Shown here: positions 36,033 to 47,030 of the stretch, piece after piece
Layout: each line of letters starts with the position of its first letter
How positions within the stretch are numbered: position 1 is the stretch's first letter
Assembly: GCF_020283565.1 (NCBI RefSeq)
Contig: NC_060065.1
Coordinates: forward strand, 23,858,409-23,922,408
Length of the DNA stretch: 64,000 nucleotides
Reading direction: 5' to 3'
From: Trifolium pratense
Lineage: Eukaryota; Streptophyta; Magnoliopsida; Fabales; Fabaceae
Notes under the pieces: generated by a model
Database searches by the model: none
Seen by the model: the letters and a program-made list of their open reading frames with translations, nothing else
What the model was told of the DNA's origin: nothing
Position numbers and translations under genes: made by a program

Positions 36033-37761
36033 GCAGTTTGCAACCCCAAAATGCGGCGACGAAGGCAATCAATTATGCATTGAAATCCAAATTCCAGGCT
36101 CCATATCTCAACTGGACGGAGGTCAGGGCAGATGAGCGTGGATATCAACAATTTTGGAATGGCTTCAGGGTACGTTTTTATTTATAATTACTTTTTTATC
36201 CAATCAATTTTGTTACTAAACATATATTTACTAATTTATTAACAATTTTTCTTTATTTTTCGTAGTCGCAAGTAACTTGGCTAAATCACCACACAGCGGC
36301 TATTGAGGCTATATTCAACAAAAAAGCCACCAAGCGTCTGTCGACCTTACTTTTTGAAGCACGGAAAAAGGTTAAAAAGGATCCTTCAAAACCACCACTT
36401 TGGCTCGCTGGTAATTCATACCCTATGTTGTGCCTCAGATGGGAAGAGGAAGAATATAAGGCAAAGTGTCAAAAGAACAAAGCCAACAGAAATACTGATG
36501 AAGCCAATCGTGCGTGCGTACACTCTGGAGGGTCGAAATCTGCCGGAACGCTTCGTCTTGAGTTCATTCAACAATTTGGTCGTCCACCCACCTTTATGGA
36601 AATGAATGACATGATGCACAAGTATGCAGATTCCGGTGAATGGACGGGGGCAAGGGCGCAAGAAGTTTCGGTAAGTATTTATATATATTATTTATTATTT
36701 ATTTCTTATAACATTATTTTTTAAACATTATAATTATATTTAAACATTATAATTAATTAATTATAATTATTTTTTAATTTATTGTAGAGGTTGACGCAAA
36801 TTTGGGCTGAAGAATATAATGCCAGCCAACTACGACTACCACCTCATAGGCGAGATAATGAGGAGGTTCGTCGAAACAAGATGTCGTTGGCTTTTGTTAA
36901 GAATGCTGGTGGTGCGAATCGAGGTCGCAAATTCGCTGCTGGGTGTACATCTTCTTTATATGAAAGTGACCCAACTGATTTGAGAGATGTCACTTACACA
37001 TCTTCATCATCTAGATCTAGTATGAGTACAGGACGCTCTCGTCCAGCTCAAAGAGAGGAAACCGATGATGAGTATGAAGCGCGAATGAGGGCCACGTATC
37101 GAGAAGAATTCCACGAAGAGTACGAAGCAACATTTGATCAGCGGGTGGACCAACGGGTCCAACATGTATTGCAGGAATTCTTTGCGCAGCAGAGGGCGCC
37201 GGCGCCGGCGGGGGTTGGATCATCATCTCAGGGATCAGCACGACAAAATCAAAATGCCGGTGAACAAGAATATCGATCGGATTTGAATAGCATGGTCAAT
37301 TTGAATCAGCTGCCGGAGTACCGAGAGGGTGATCCAGTACTGAGTATGAGCATAGAGGATATGAGTCAAATGCTTAATGAACCAATTCATTTACAATTTT
37401 TTGATCCTGTTGGGCAAACAAGTGGAAGCAGTAGTGGCGGAAGCGGTAGAAATAATCAACAAACTGCTTTCACCGAATACCATCGACAGAGATCATCAAA
37501 TCCATATCAACAAAACTTCATAATCCCACATGACAACCCCAATCAACCCCAAGACAACTTCTTCCCGAATCAAGCCAGCTTTGATCCCAATCAAGCCCCA
37601 ATTAACTTCGTTCATAGGCCTGTGGCATGACCTCCGCGAACGTCACTCCCCCCAGTCATAATAAATGAGGGAGGTAGAGGCCGAGGCCAAGGAAGGCCGC
37701 GTCAGCCAACATACAGTGGCAAGGGGAAGCGACCACTATATCAGCCGCCTGACCAACCTTG
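32681..37761 (+). pseudogene. CACTA transposase gene with two nonsense changes
   Basis: Exons by phase and GT-AG: 32681-35370, 35451-35906, 36037-36169, 36266-36670 and 36788-37630, with the frame open on to 37761. Exon 1 has the N-terminal transposase-associated domain with a Cys-rich zinc-like segment (about aa 40-70), the TNP2-type transposase core and a DUF4218-like region. Exon 2 ends in an RG-rich tract then an acidic tract. Exons 3-5 match the En/Spm-like Transposase_24 region. An in-frame TAG at 34784-34786 interrupts exon 1 (the frame continues to 35370), and TGA at 37628-37630 is followed by 43 more open codons with an RG-rich composition. Both could be C-to-T changes. Intron 2 contains a long (TA)n tract (35977-36029). 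Probably an inactive copy. Confidence 0.85.
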
Positions 37762-37969
37762 ATGTGTAATTTTAATTATCTGTTGTTGATTTAATTATTT
37801 GTATAACATAACGACAATTTATATTATGTTTAATTGTTTTCTTTTTGTAATGACAATATTATTATTATGTTTAATTATGCTTATGTTAAGTATTTTTATT
37901 ATGCTTTTAATTAAATTTTAATATTTTTTGTAAAAATAAAATTATATTTAATATTTTTTAATTATTTAT

Positions 37970-38240
37970 TATGCAGTATATTTTTTTAAAAAAATTAAAT
38001 TATTAAAACTAGAATTTTTAAAAAATAATTTAATTATTTAAAAATCAATATTATTAATATTGATTTTTAAATAATTAAATTATTAAAAATCAATAATATT
38101 AATTTAATTTAATTATTTTTTTAAAAAAATTAAATTATTAAAACTAGAATTTTTTAAAAATAATTTAATAATTTAATTATTTAAAAATCAATATTATTAA
38201 TATTGATTTTAAATAATTAAATTATTAAATTATTTTTTTT
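37970..38240. repeat. AT-only palindromic duplication in the CACTA 3' region
   Basis: Two near-copies of a segment containing TCAATATTATTAATATTGA, flanked by ATAATTTAATTATTTAAA and inverted matches. Capable of cruciform structure. Non-coding. Confidence 0.75.
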
Positions 38241-38254
38241 TAAATTAATTAAGC

Positions 38255-38515
38255 GTTACTGACGGCTGCAGACCGCCAGGAATTCACCCTCGAATTCCGT
38301 TATTAGCGGCTGCAGGCCGTCACAAATGCATGTCCTTTTGAATTGACCGTTGTGCTTTATTGGTGGCTCCAGGCCGTCAGTAACGTTATTGACGGTCCTG
38401 GGCCGCCAGTAACCATTACCGGCGAGTATTTTGCTGAGGGTCCATGGCCGTCAGTAATGCATGTATTTTTGACGAAAATTGTGCATTACTGAGGGCTTTT
38501 GGCCGCCAGTAAATC
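38255..38515. repeat. Right subterminal repeats of the CACTA element
   Basis: Copies of GGCCGTCAGTAA/GGCCGCCAGTAA and inverse forms, mirroring the left subterminal region. Confidence 0.85.
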
Positions 38516-38858
38516 ATTGTTTTCTTGTAGTGAATAAACAACGAGTTTGAATCTGAAGCATAAGTTAAAGAAAGAAGAACGAACTTGAATATGAATCTTA
38601 GGGAGAAGACCAAGATTGAATAAGAAAGAAGGGCGACGACGGTAGTGTGGAAACCGCCACAAAACCATCTATCGCAAATCAAACTTTTTTTTTGGTGATT
38701 CATCCAATACCCATAGGGGGATCAAAACTTTAATTAAGCTTGTTAAAAACTAATTCAGTTTTTTTATTTTATTTTTTTATGGTAGATTGGGCCTAAGCCC
38801 TGAAAGGAAAGATTATACAGAAATAGTTCTCGGGGTTGTTAACCCTTGTGGTTAACCC

Positions 38859-39109
38859 TTATTCATCAACTAACAATAACTCCGTAATTGGAGTAGGACA
38901 AGAATCATAAAATATTATTTCGCGATCTAATTGACAATCAATACTTGCCAACGCGTCTGCACACTTGTTTGATCCTTTATAAGCATGCTCAATTTTGATC
39001 TCCCAATCTGAGTCTAACATTCACCGAATGTGTTTCACCGACGGTAACAACCCGACTGGGCTACTAACTCTGCCGGTCTTGACTGCCTCATCCATTACAA
39101 TAGAATCAA
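38859..39109 (-). pseudogene. RNase H fragment of a LINE-type element
   Basis: The minus-strand frame includes DSDWEIKIEHAYKGSNKCADALAS, split here as DSDWEIKIEHAYKG and SNKCADALAS. This is the C-terminal half of the RNase H-like domain (RVT_3) of plant non-LTR retrotransposons. One in-frame stop lies just before MLDSDW (about 39020). No reverse transcriptase is next to it, so it is a short relic. Confidence 0.65.
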
Positions 39110-39387
39110 CATTAAGCTAGACAATTGTAAAACTCAAATTATTTATTTTAGGTAGATGGATGAAATGACAATAATTATTGGAAATTAATTTAATTTCTCA
39201 AAAAATATTACTAATTTAATTCATTTTGATAAACTTAAAAATAAATAAATAAATAAATGTGTGTGACGTGTTGAGTAATTACTGGACCTAGAAGAAAATG
39301 TTTGAAGCGTAAGTTGTGAGCAACAGTTGAATGAATCGGAAGGGAGTCCACAAGACAAGACGCCCCCGCAATCAGTACAACACAACC

Positions 39388-42300
39388 ATGGCGTCCTCTG
39401 ATCCCAACAAGTTATTATCCAAAGCTGATAAACTGTATGTCTATATCTTCTTCTTCTTCTTCTTCTTCTTCTTCTTCTTCTTCTTCTCTCATTCATTTCT
39501 TTATTCATTTTTTATAGTAATTCAAATCGTGTTTCAACCTCAGATTCCATCTACCAATTCTAGCATCCTACGCAAACAACAAAATATGATTTTGTTTATT
39601 TTTTCCTTATCATGTGATCCAATCCAACCCAAATGCTTGAGAACTATGTAATTTTGTATCATGTTTTTTATTTTTGTAATAAAAAAAAACTACTAGTAAT
39701 TTTGTACATTTTATTCTCAATAGGATTACTTAACTGTAGTTAAGAAACCCTTGGTGAACACTCTGGTACCCAACTTACATTGTTGGCACTGGTATCTCAT
39801 AGGCAACTTACATTGAAATCTTGCCTATGGGGTACTGGGACCAACAATGTAAATTGGATACCGAAAATTTTACCTTGATTGATTTAAGGTTTATTAATTG
39901 TGTTGTTTGTTTCTCTTTTCAGAACAAGACTCAGTCTCACTAGGTGGAGTGCCGATTGGAAGACTGCTACTGTTCTTTATGAACAGGCTGGTAAATAATA
40001 TCATTCAACCAGTTCTATATATTTCATTTCATTCTTTGTGGCAATCAGTGTTGTCAATTGCAAATTGCGTGAAATAGCAGTTTGTTCAAATTTCGCTACA
40101 TATAGTGCTATAACTTTAGTATAGACTCTATTTGACAACATATTTAACTAACTAGTGTATCACGGAACAATAGTGATTTGTTCATATTCTGTTATGCTCT
40201 AGCTGCTATTTGAGAACACCGGTGGGAAGCATGTCTAAATTAACTTCTTTTTTTTAAGAAAAAATGGAATGTTGGTAATAAATCTAATGAACACTTGTTA
40301 TTCTGGTGTATGTAGCTAATGGGTTTAGAGTTTCCAAGAACATTGAGAAAGCTAAAACGGCGTATGAGAAAGCTTCGCAAGGACAACAAATGCTTTCTTC
40401 GTATCCTTATATTGTTTGATTTTCATTATGTTGTAGTTTTTTTTTCATCTTCTTCCGTTATCAGGGGTAAAAAAGTTGTTCTATGTTTGTCCTTGACAAG
40501 TTAACCAGACCTTGGGACGCTGCTAAGCACATGGAATCTGCCGCTGCTCTGGCTAAGGAACTAAGCAACTGGAGAGAAGTTGCGGACTTCTATCAAAAGG
40601 CATCTGAATTGTTCATGGAGTGTGGGAGACCACAACCTGCATCGGATGCTCTTGCAAAGGGAGCTCGGTAATTGGATTGTTTACCCTATCTTTTTGTAGC
40701 TGAGTTCTGTCTTATATTATTATTAATATTATTATCATAACAATAAGTTGAAGTAAAGAAATCAACTAAACCATATATTGAAATACATTAAGTGAATTCC
40801 CTGATACTCATAGGATAGCATATCTAACTGACTAACTCCATGATAATCAAGTTACATCTGTTATGTGTGAAAATCAAGCAGACTAGGATCGTTGTGTAGG
40901 AGTATGTAGTTTAGGGAGTCCTTTGGGGTATTTGGTTGGGGCAATGCCATTTGCTTTGGGATAATCTGTGTATATGTCCTTTTATCCGTGTGGTGCTCAT
41001 GCCTGTTTCAAAAGGGTTTCCATTTCAGATATGGTTTATGGATTGAGTTGTGTTGTTACACTCTTGATATTTTCAAGTTCTCGAATCTGTCTCCTTCTCT
41101 TCTTTGGATGTTATCTTATCTTAATCATGGTCGTGTGTTTCCCCTCTTCTCTCTAATAAAATATCTTACTCTGAATTGAGTGTATATCATGATCACTATA
41201 AATTAAATAATATGTTAAATAATTATAATTTAGAAATTATTTGTATATGTCTCATTATAAATTTAATACATTGCGACGGCCCTTATATTTTACGTTGCAG
41301 ATGCTGTATATATTGCATCTGGATGTAAAATTGTGTTTTACTGTCTACTAAGAATGTAACTCTATCTTTTATTATCAGTATATGTTTTTCACAGTACCTT
41401 TTCCCCATGTAGTGCTTTGGAAGATACTATGCCTGAAGAAGCTATTCAGTTATATACAGATGCTATTACAATTCTTGAAGACGACGAAAAGGAACAGATG
41501 TCCTTTGATCTATACCGCGCTGTAACTAGTGTTTATATAAAACTTGAGAAGTAAGTTTTATAGAAGATAATGTACATTTTATGGTATTTAGAGTATGTGC
41601 ATAACCTATCCTTTTCACTATTTTACGATACATTGAATATAATTTTTTACTTGAGCCATAACAAATTCAAAATATATAATAGATTCTATATATATTCTAT
41701 TGGATTGATTAATTTTTGTATGTTCACACATGTATGACACAAAATAAGTTAAATATTGTAGTTGAGTCTTGAAAACTTTAGTATAACATGGATATAGTTT
41801 AACATTTTCTTAAATGAATTGTTTCCTGGAATCTAATTTACAAGATTCATAATATTGAGTTATTATATAAAATTCATTTGTTTTGTTTCATTTTGTTAAT
41901 TTCATTCCTACAGTAAGTGAAGGGTGCATGTGATGTAGTATAGAATGCTTAAGCTACGATAACCAACATGAAATAGAACGGAAAACTATTTAAACTATTC
42001 AATAATTCAATGCCATGAAGCCACAATAAGTACTTTGCTTGTAAGGATTCCATTGATTTTCAAGCAATGATGATAAAGGACCGTATTTGTGATTGTTTGA
42101 TTGCTGCAAATAGCACTTCCAAATTTATAATTGGAGGCTTGATGAGTTTTATGGCAGATGCAGGAAACAACAACTTAAGTTTTAACTATGTTGATGTGAT
42201 GTGATGGCCAATATCTAATCTAAAAAATTCACTAAATACCCATCTAGGAGAAAAACAGGACAACTAACAGGTTAGATCGGAAGAAACATGTGTTCTGTTC

Positions 42301-44607
42301 TACATTTGGTGTTATTTAAACATTCAATGGAATGGAACATACGGCTAAAGAAGTTGTTTATTGTTTTTACTGAAGAAGTTGTATATTTTAGTTCTAGTAA
42401 ATGGGTGGAACCAAAGATAATTGAACAAAACAGTTTGTTCCATTCTGTTCTTTTCATATGCCTAATGCTACCTAAGAACATAATAATGGGACCTAGGATT
42501 AGTTTATCATTGTTACCATATGTCAAAACTTGACCACTGCGGCTTTATCTTCCTCCCCAAAGCTTATGTTTTTTATATCCTTATAAGTTAAAACACGAGT
42601 CCTGGGTTTGCTCTAGGTCCTTGAACCAGATTTTGTTGACTAGTATTACTGGTTCTGGTCACAGTAAAGAAGCAAAATGCAATATGAAATATATGCTACA
42701 CAACGGCTGACCATAACTCATGCTCCTTTTAAGGAGATTTCTTCTCTTAACTAGTATAGTAGTGTCGCTAGAAAGGCATGGAATTTGGCTTTGATTTGTA
42801 AAACTTGTGGTTTAGAGGGGTTTCCCTTTAATTAAGATATGATGAGCAATACAAGATCTCTTTTCTTGTGATTATCGGTTTTTCTTTTAACTCGAGTAAT
42901 GTTATTTGCATAATGTAAAAATCAAAATTACTTTCGTAAATGTAACTTGGTACGTAAACATTTCATTATTGTATGTTAACTTACATATTTTCTCGGGTAT
43001 GGTTTGATACACAGATATACAGATGCTGCATCTTCGCTGTTGAGATTGGGCTTGGCAGCTGACAAGTGTAATGCTACCAATAGTCAGACCAAGGTTTGGA
43101 ATATTATAATTCTGTATTTAACTTTTAAGTCAACTCTTTCGACTAAATACTCTGAAAGAGAAATAGACAGATAAACAAGGCTAGAATCGGACGCTAAATT
43201 TTGAAATTGGATTCTCTGTTGTCATGTGATCACGCATTCAGACATCAATGACAGTCCGATCTCGATCCAACGGTTCAAAGAAAAACAGAGTTTACCTTTT
43301 AATTTTAATTTAAAATACCGAGTTTGAATCTGATCTGTCTGATTTTGATGGATCGACTACCGATGACCTGAATGCGTGGTAGACCTGACTGCTGGGAACC
43401 CTGATCCCTAAATTTTGTAATACACAACTAAATTATTTTAGTGCCATTATTTTATCAGAATTTTGGTCATCTGCTGAAATGTATTATTATTATTTTTTGA
43501 TAAATTTTCTGTCGCATACCTATTCATGAATGCAGGCTTATCTTGGTGCAATTATTGTCTACCTTTACGCTCACGACTTTAAGCAAGCAGAGCAATGCTA
43601 TAATGACTGTACTCAGTAAGTTTCTACCTCCTCCTTGTTATGTTGTCCTGTACCGTAAACTCAACAAACATTAACATGAGATATATGGATCATTTTAACA
43701 TGATAACTCTCTTGTGTGAACTAATATTATTTTCATCATTGTTACTGTTGCCGTTGACCATTTACATTGGCTTTGCTTCTTTGATTTCCCACTCCAGCTT
43801 TTTCTTTCCCCTAAAAAAATAACATTCATACATTAAATCCTGTGGGAAAATTTGTTTATGTTTGATTTGCACGATGAAAAATTCCAAACAGTAACCAAAA
43901 TTTCTATGGAACACAGCATACATTTGGTTGCAATTGTAACTGTTAAGTTAACTCTATTATTTATCATATGCTCCATTGAGATTGGTAGTCAAGTTGATGA
44001 ATAAATGGGTAAAAATGCATGTGGTGTCTGTAGGATTGATGCTTTTCTCAAAAGTGACCATAGCCGTTGCGCTGGCAAGTTCCTTTCTGCTTACACGGAT
44101 GGAGACGTCGACGAAATTAAAAAAATTGCTCAGTCTAGCGCTGTTTCCCATCTTGACCATGCAGTAAGTGATCTAGCTTGTATGTAGTTTTTCATTTGGA
44201 CTGGGAAAATATAGATAACGAATACAATCTAGCTATAGAAACTTCGGGTCTGCTTGTCACCGATATTATTAGGTCTTACTCTTTTTGAGTGCAAGAATCA
44301 AATAGATCCGTTATTTAACTGAATGTTTTTACCTTTCATTCCTTACTGTTTCAAGGGTAGGTTCTAAAATGATTTGTTTATCATGTTTCCTTATAATTCA
44401 GCAGCAAGCTTTAAAATCTCTTATATGCAATCTAAGTATTATTATTATTACCGAATAATGACTAGCAACTTTGGTTGACACTTTGGAGTAAATCATATGC
44501 AGATCATTAGGCTTGCGAGGAAACTTCCAACCGGCGATGTGAGTTCATTAAAGGCTGTCACTGCTGAAGATGATGAAGAGCCACTGGACGAAAATGACCT
44601 GACCTAA
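39388..44607 (+). CDS. GSNAP: gamma-SNAP (gamma-soluble NSF attachment protein)
   Basis: Nine exons: 39388-39434, 39923-39990, 40316-40400, 40509-40667, 41413-41550, 43015-43093, 43536-43615, 44034-44163 and 44503-44607, total 891 bp, 296 aa. All junctions are GT-AG and keep phase. The protein starts MASSDPNKLLSKADKL and has the helical TPR-like SNAP repeats (e.g. WDAAKHMESAAALAKEL, LYRAVTSVYIKLEKY), ending in an acidic tail DDEEPLDENDLT. Gamma-SNAP recruits NSF to SNARE complexes for their disassembly on endomembranes; length matches the family. The ATG at 39388 has a strong context (ACCATGG). An in-frame ATG at 39331 would add 19 basic residues. Intron 1 carries a (TTC)n tract and a foldback; introns 4 and 5 are long and AT-rich. 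No defect seen. Confidence 0.93.
39446..39487 (+). repeat. (TTC)n microsatellite in intron 1
   Basis: About 14 uninterrupted TTC units directly after the exon 1 donor of gamma-SNAP; likely length-polymorphic. Confidence 0.9.
39765..39862 (+). ncRNA. Foldback (hairpin) in intron 1 of gamma-SNAP, possible small-RNA precursor
   Basis: Arms 39765-39806 and 39821-39862 (42 nt each) are inverted repeats with about 34 matches; four of the eight differences would be G-U pairs in RNA. The loop is 14 nt. Both arms share TTACATTGTTGG. Pairing fades beyond about 39753/39874. Size and pairing resemble a miRNA-type hairpin, or the remnant of a tiny foldback transposon. No expression evidence. Confidence 0.4.
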
Positions 44608-44825
44608 AATCTTAATAGTGTTTTATTTTTCTATTTATAGCCAGTGGCTTAGAACCTATTTCAAAGTTGACGAACGGATTGAATTGTTCAGTATATATTG
44701 GTTTTGGTTTTTGTATAAAAACTAGTTTAAAGACCCGTCGCACGGGTCATTGTTATTCGATATTAAGTTTGTCATTATATTATGGTAGAAAATAATTTAC
44801 TTAGAATAAAATATTTAAAAAATTG

Positions 44826-44942
44826 TTGTATAATAATTTTTTTTGGTTTATAATGAACTGGGGATCGAACCCAGAACCTATAATATAATATCCAAACCCC
44901 TCACCACTAGACCAAACCTAGTGACTTATTTATTGTATAATA
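44826..44942 (-). mobile_element. Short tRNA-derived SINE (body 44836-44932, 97 bp)
   Basis: On the minus strand an A box (TGGTCTAGTGGT) and B box (GGTTCGATCCC) are followed by a short unique part and an A-rich tail. Both flanks carry TTGTATAATA (44826-44835, 44933-44942). It is shorter than usual for a plant SINE and has no long 3' body. Confidence 0.75.
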
Positions 44943-45020
44943 TTGTTAAAATATAAGTGAAACTATTGTACTATTTTTGTAAAACTTATTAAATGAATAT
45001 ATTTAATTATAAGGGTCTTG

Positions 45021-45576
45021 CTAACATGTAGGGATGGCAACGGGCGCCCACGGGTGCGGGTTTGACACATACCAAACCCACACCCGAAATCATCACCCAA
45101 ACCCAAAGACTATTCGGGTGGCAAAACAACACCCACGCCCACACCCATTGGGTTCGGGTTTTTTCCACCCAAACACAAACCCGCAACACATTTGAAAATA
45201 ATTTGCAAATTTAAGAAATTAAATTCCAACATAGACTTTGAATTAAATTACAACTAAAATTAAGGTCTTCCAAGGAAATTCAAACATAGACTTTCAAGAA
45301 ATTACAACATAGACTTTCAAGAAATTAAATTACAACTAAAATTTAAGGTCTTTCAAGGAAATTGAAGGAGACTATGGGGGTAATTAGGTAATTATAAAAT
45401 ATTTCGGATGGGTGTATGGGTTTCAGGTGTGGGTTTGACTGATACCAAACTCACACCCATATTTTCGGGTGTCACCCAAACCCAAACCCAGTCAAATCGG
45501 GTTTCGCCCGTTGACTTGGGTTTGGGTTCGGGTGGGTCTCTCGGGTTTGGGTTTTTTTGCCATCCCTACTAACATG
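45021..45576. mobile_element. hAT-like MITE (45029-45568)
   Basis: TIR TAGGGATGGCAA and its complement, with inner GGGTTTGGG-type repeats in both orientations. The 8-bp duplication CTAACATG is at 45021-45028 and 45569-45576, diagnostic of hAT. The target itself looks like an older foldback (CTAACATGTGC ... GCACATGTTA). Confidence 0.85.
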
Positions 45577-45935
45577 TGCTCTAAGGGCACATGTTAAGAA
45601 TTCAAAAGTAGAAACATTTTCTTAAATTTTGTGTAATTAATTTGTTATCAAGTTTAAAAAGTAAAGTAAATGCATTAATTATGATAAAATATTTCCTTTT
45701 TTGAATCACTAACATGTACCCTTAAATTATCCAATTTTTTATGTATCTGTCACAAATAACAGTTCCGTGTATATTTTTTAATAAAAAATTAAAAATTTGA
45801 TTAGGAATATTAAAGATAATTTAGTAAATTTGTTATTAATTAACTTTATTGTATTATTATTATATTGTTATTATTAATAGTTTTTTTTTTTTTACGAAAT
45901 TATTAATAGTTAATAGTTTTTTTTTTTATGAAAAT

Positions 45936-46482
45936 ATTGTTTTGTTTTGTTCTAATCTATAATTTGTTTTGTTTATATTTTTAAGCATATCATTTTTATT
46001 TTTATTTTGTATTTATCTTATATTCTCTCTATATATTTTTTAAATTTTTTTTAGTGAAATTAGAATGAAGATATAAAACTTGCAATGTGGTTAAAAGTAA
46101 TAAGGATAAATTAGTAATTTTGGTGGTAATCAATTTTAATATATTAGTAATTTTTATATAACTATTTTATTCTCTTTTTCTTTTAGTAGATTATTGAGTT
46201 GTTGGTATTAATCATTTTGTTGCTATTTTTATGAGTATAGATTGTTTTGTTTTGTTCCAATCTATAATTTGTTTTGTTTATATTTTTAAGCATATCATTT
46301 TTATTTTGTATTTATCTTATATTCTCTCTATATATTTTTTAAATTTTTTTTAGTGAAATTACAATGAAGGATATAAAACTTGCAATGTGGTTAAAAATAA
46401 TAAGGATAAATTACTGCTTATAAAAAAAAAAGGATAAATTACTAATTTTGGTTGTAATCAATTTTAATATATTAGTAATAGA
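45936..46482. repeat. Direct duplication, ~305-bp offset
   Basis: The segment beginning ATTGTTTTGTTTTGTTC at 45936 recurs at 46241 and both run through AGTGAAATTA and TTGCAATGTGGTTAAAA to TTTTAATATATTAGTAAT. A few indels distinguish the copies. Lies inside the proposed Helitron. Confidence 0.8.
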
Positions 46483-46584
46483 TATAATCTTCCTTTTGCT
46501 GGGTATACATGTGGAAATTGAAATGCAGATCATAAGAGGAACTTAGTTATTCATTTCATGCAAATGAGATAACACTTAGTTATT

Positions 46585-46929
46585 ATTGGTCTGGAGATTT
46601 AAAAAAAATGATTTTTTTTTAAAAAAATCATTTTCAAGAAAATCATATTTTTTAGAGTTTTTGAAAAAAAATTTAAAACTATTTGCCGTTTGTTTACAAT
46701 TATTAAAATCTATTTTTTTTAAGATGGTGAGGGATGATGAATGATAAAAAAATGGATTTTGATAAAAGCTATTGAAAATAGATTCTCATTTTGATGAAAA
46801 AAAAAAGATTTTTTTACTAAAATAATTTTTGAAAAAATCTGAAACAAACACAAGTAAGATAAAAAAATAGTTTTTTTTTTGAGAAAAATAAATTTTTTTG
46901 GTGAAAAATCTGAAACAAACTGGTCCTAT
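46585..46929. mobile_element. Probable degenerate foldback element
   Basis: Poly-A/T-rich stretch with inverted resemblance between its ends (left GGTCTGGAGATTT, right AAATCTGAAACAAACTGGTCC). Legume MITEs beginning GGACCAGTTTGTTTCAGAT look like this. No clean target duplication was found, so the limits are approximate. Confidence 0.35.
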
Positions 46930-47030
46930 GTCTGGTGATCACTTGTTTTTTTTGCCACCTAACCATTTTCTCGTGCGCCTTACAAAATTATCAAAATACC
47001 CCCGTCTGCTACTTAAGTAGCAGATTCAAA

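Larger units (their letters stand above)
30589..38532 (+). mobile_element. CACTA (En/Spm) DNA transposon, 7944 bp
   Basis: TIR CACTACAAGAAAACA at the left and its complement at 38518-38532, flanked by AAT on both sides (30586-30588 and 38533-38535), the 3-bp duplication of CACTA elements. Both subterminal regions (30630-30935 and 38255-38515) hold many copies of a GGCCGTCAGTAAT-type motif in both orientations, as expected for transposase binding. It carries one multi-exon transposase gene. Confidence 0.95.
44722..46482 (-). mobile_element. Non-autonomous Helitron candidate with nested SINE and hAT MITE
   Basis: On the minus strand the 3' end is a hairpin (ACCCGT/ACGGGT, 44733-44747), a 7-nt spacer and CTAG (44725-44722) followed by T. 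The proposed 5' end is TCTATTACTAATATATTAAA at 46482 preceded by A, a typical Helitron start. The body has no coding capacity. It contains a direct duplication of about 240 bp, and an imperfect second copy of its own 5' terminal sequence near 46135. The 5' end is the less certain limit. Confidence 0.5.

Noticed and set aside
42272..42533. Overlapping frames on both strands in intron 5 of gamma-SNAP
   Set aside because: Located in an intron, unsupported by any motif, and mirrored on both strands.
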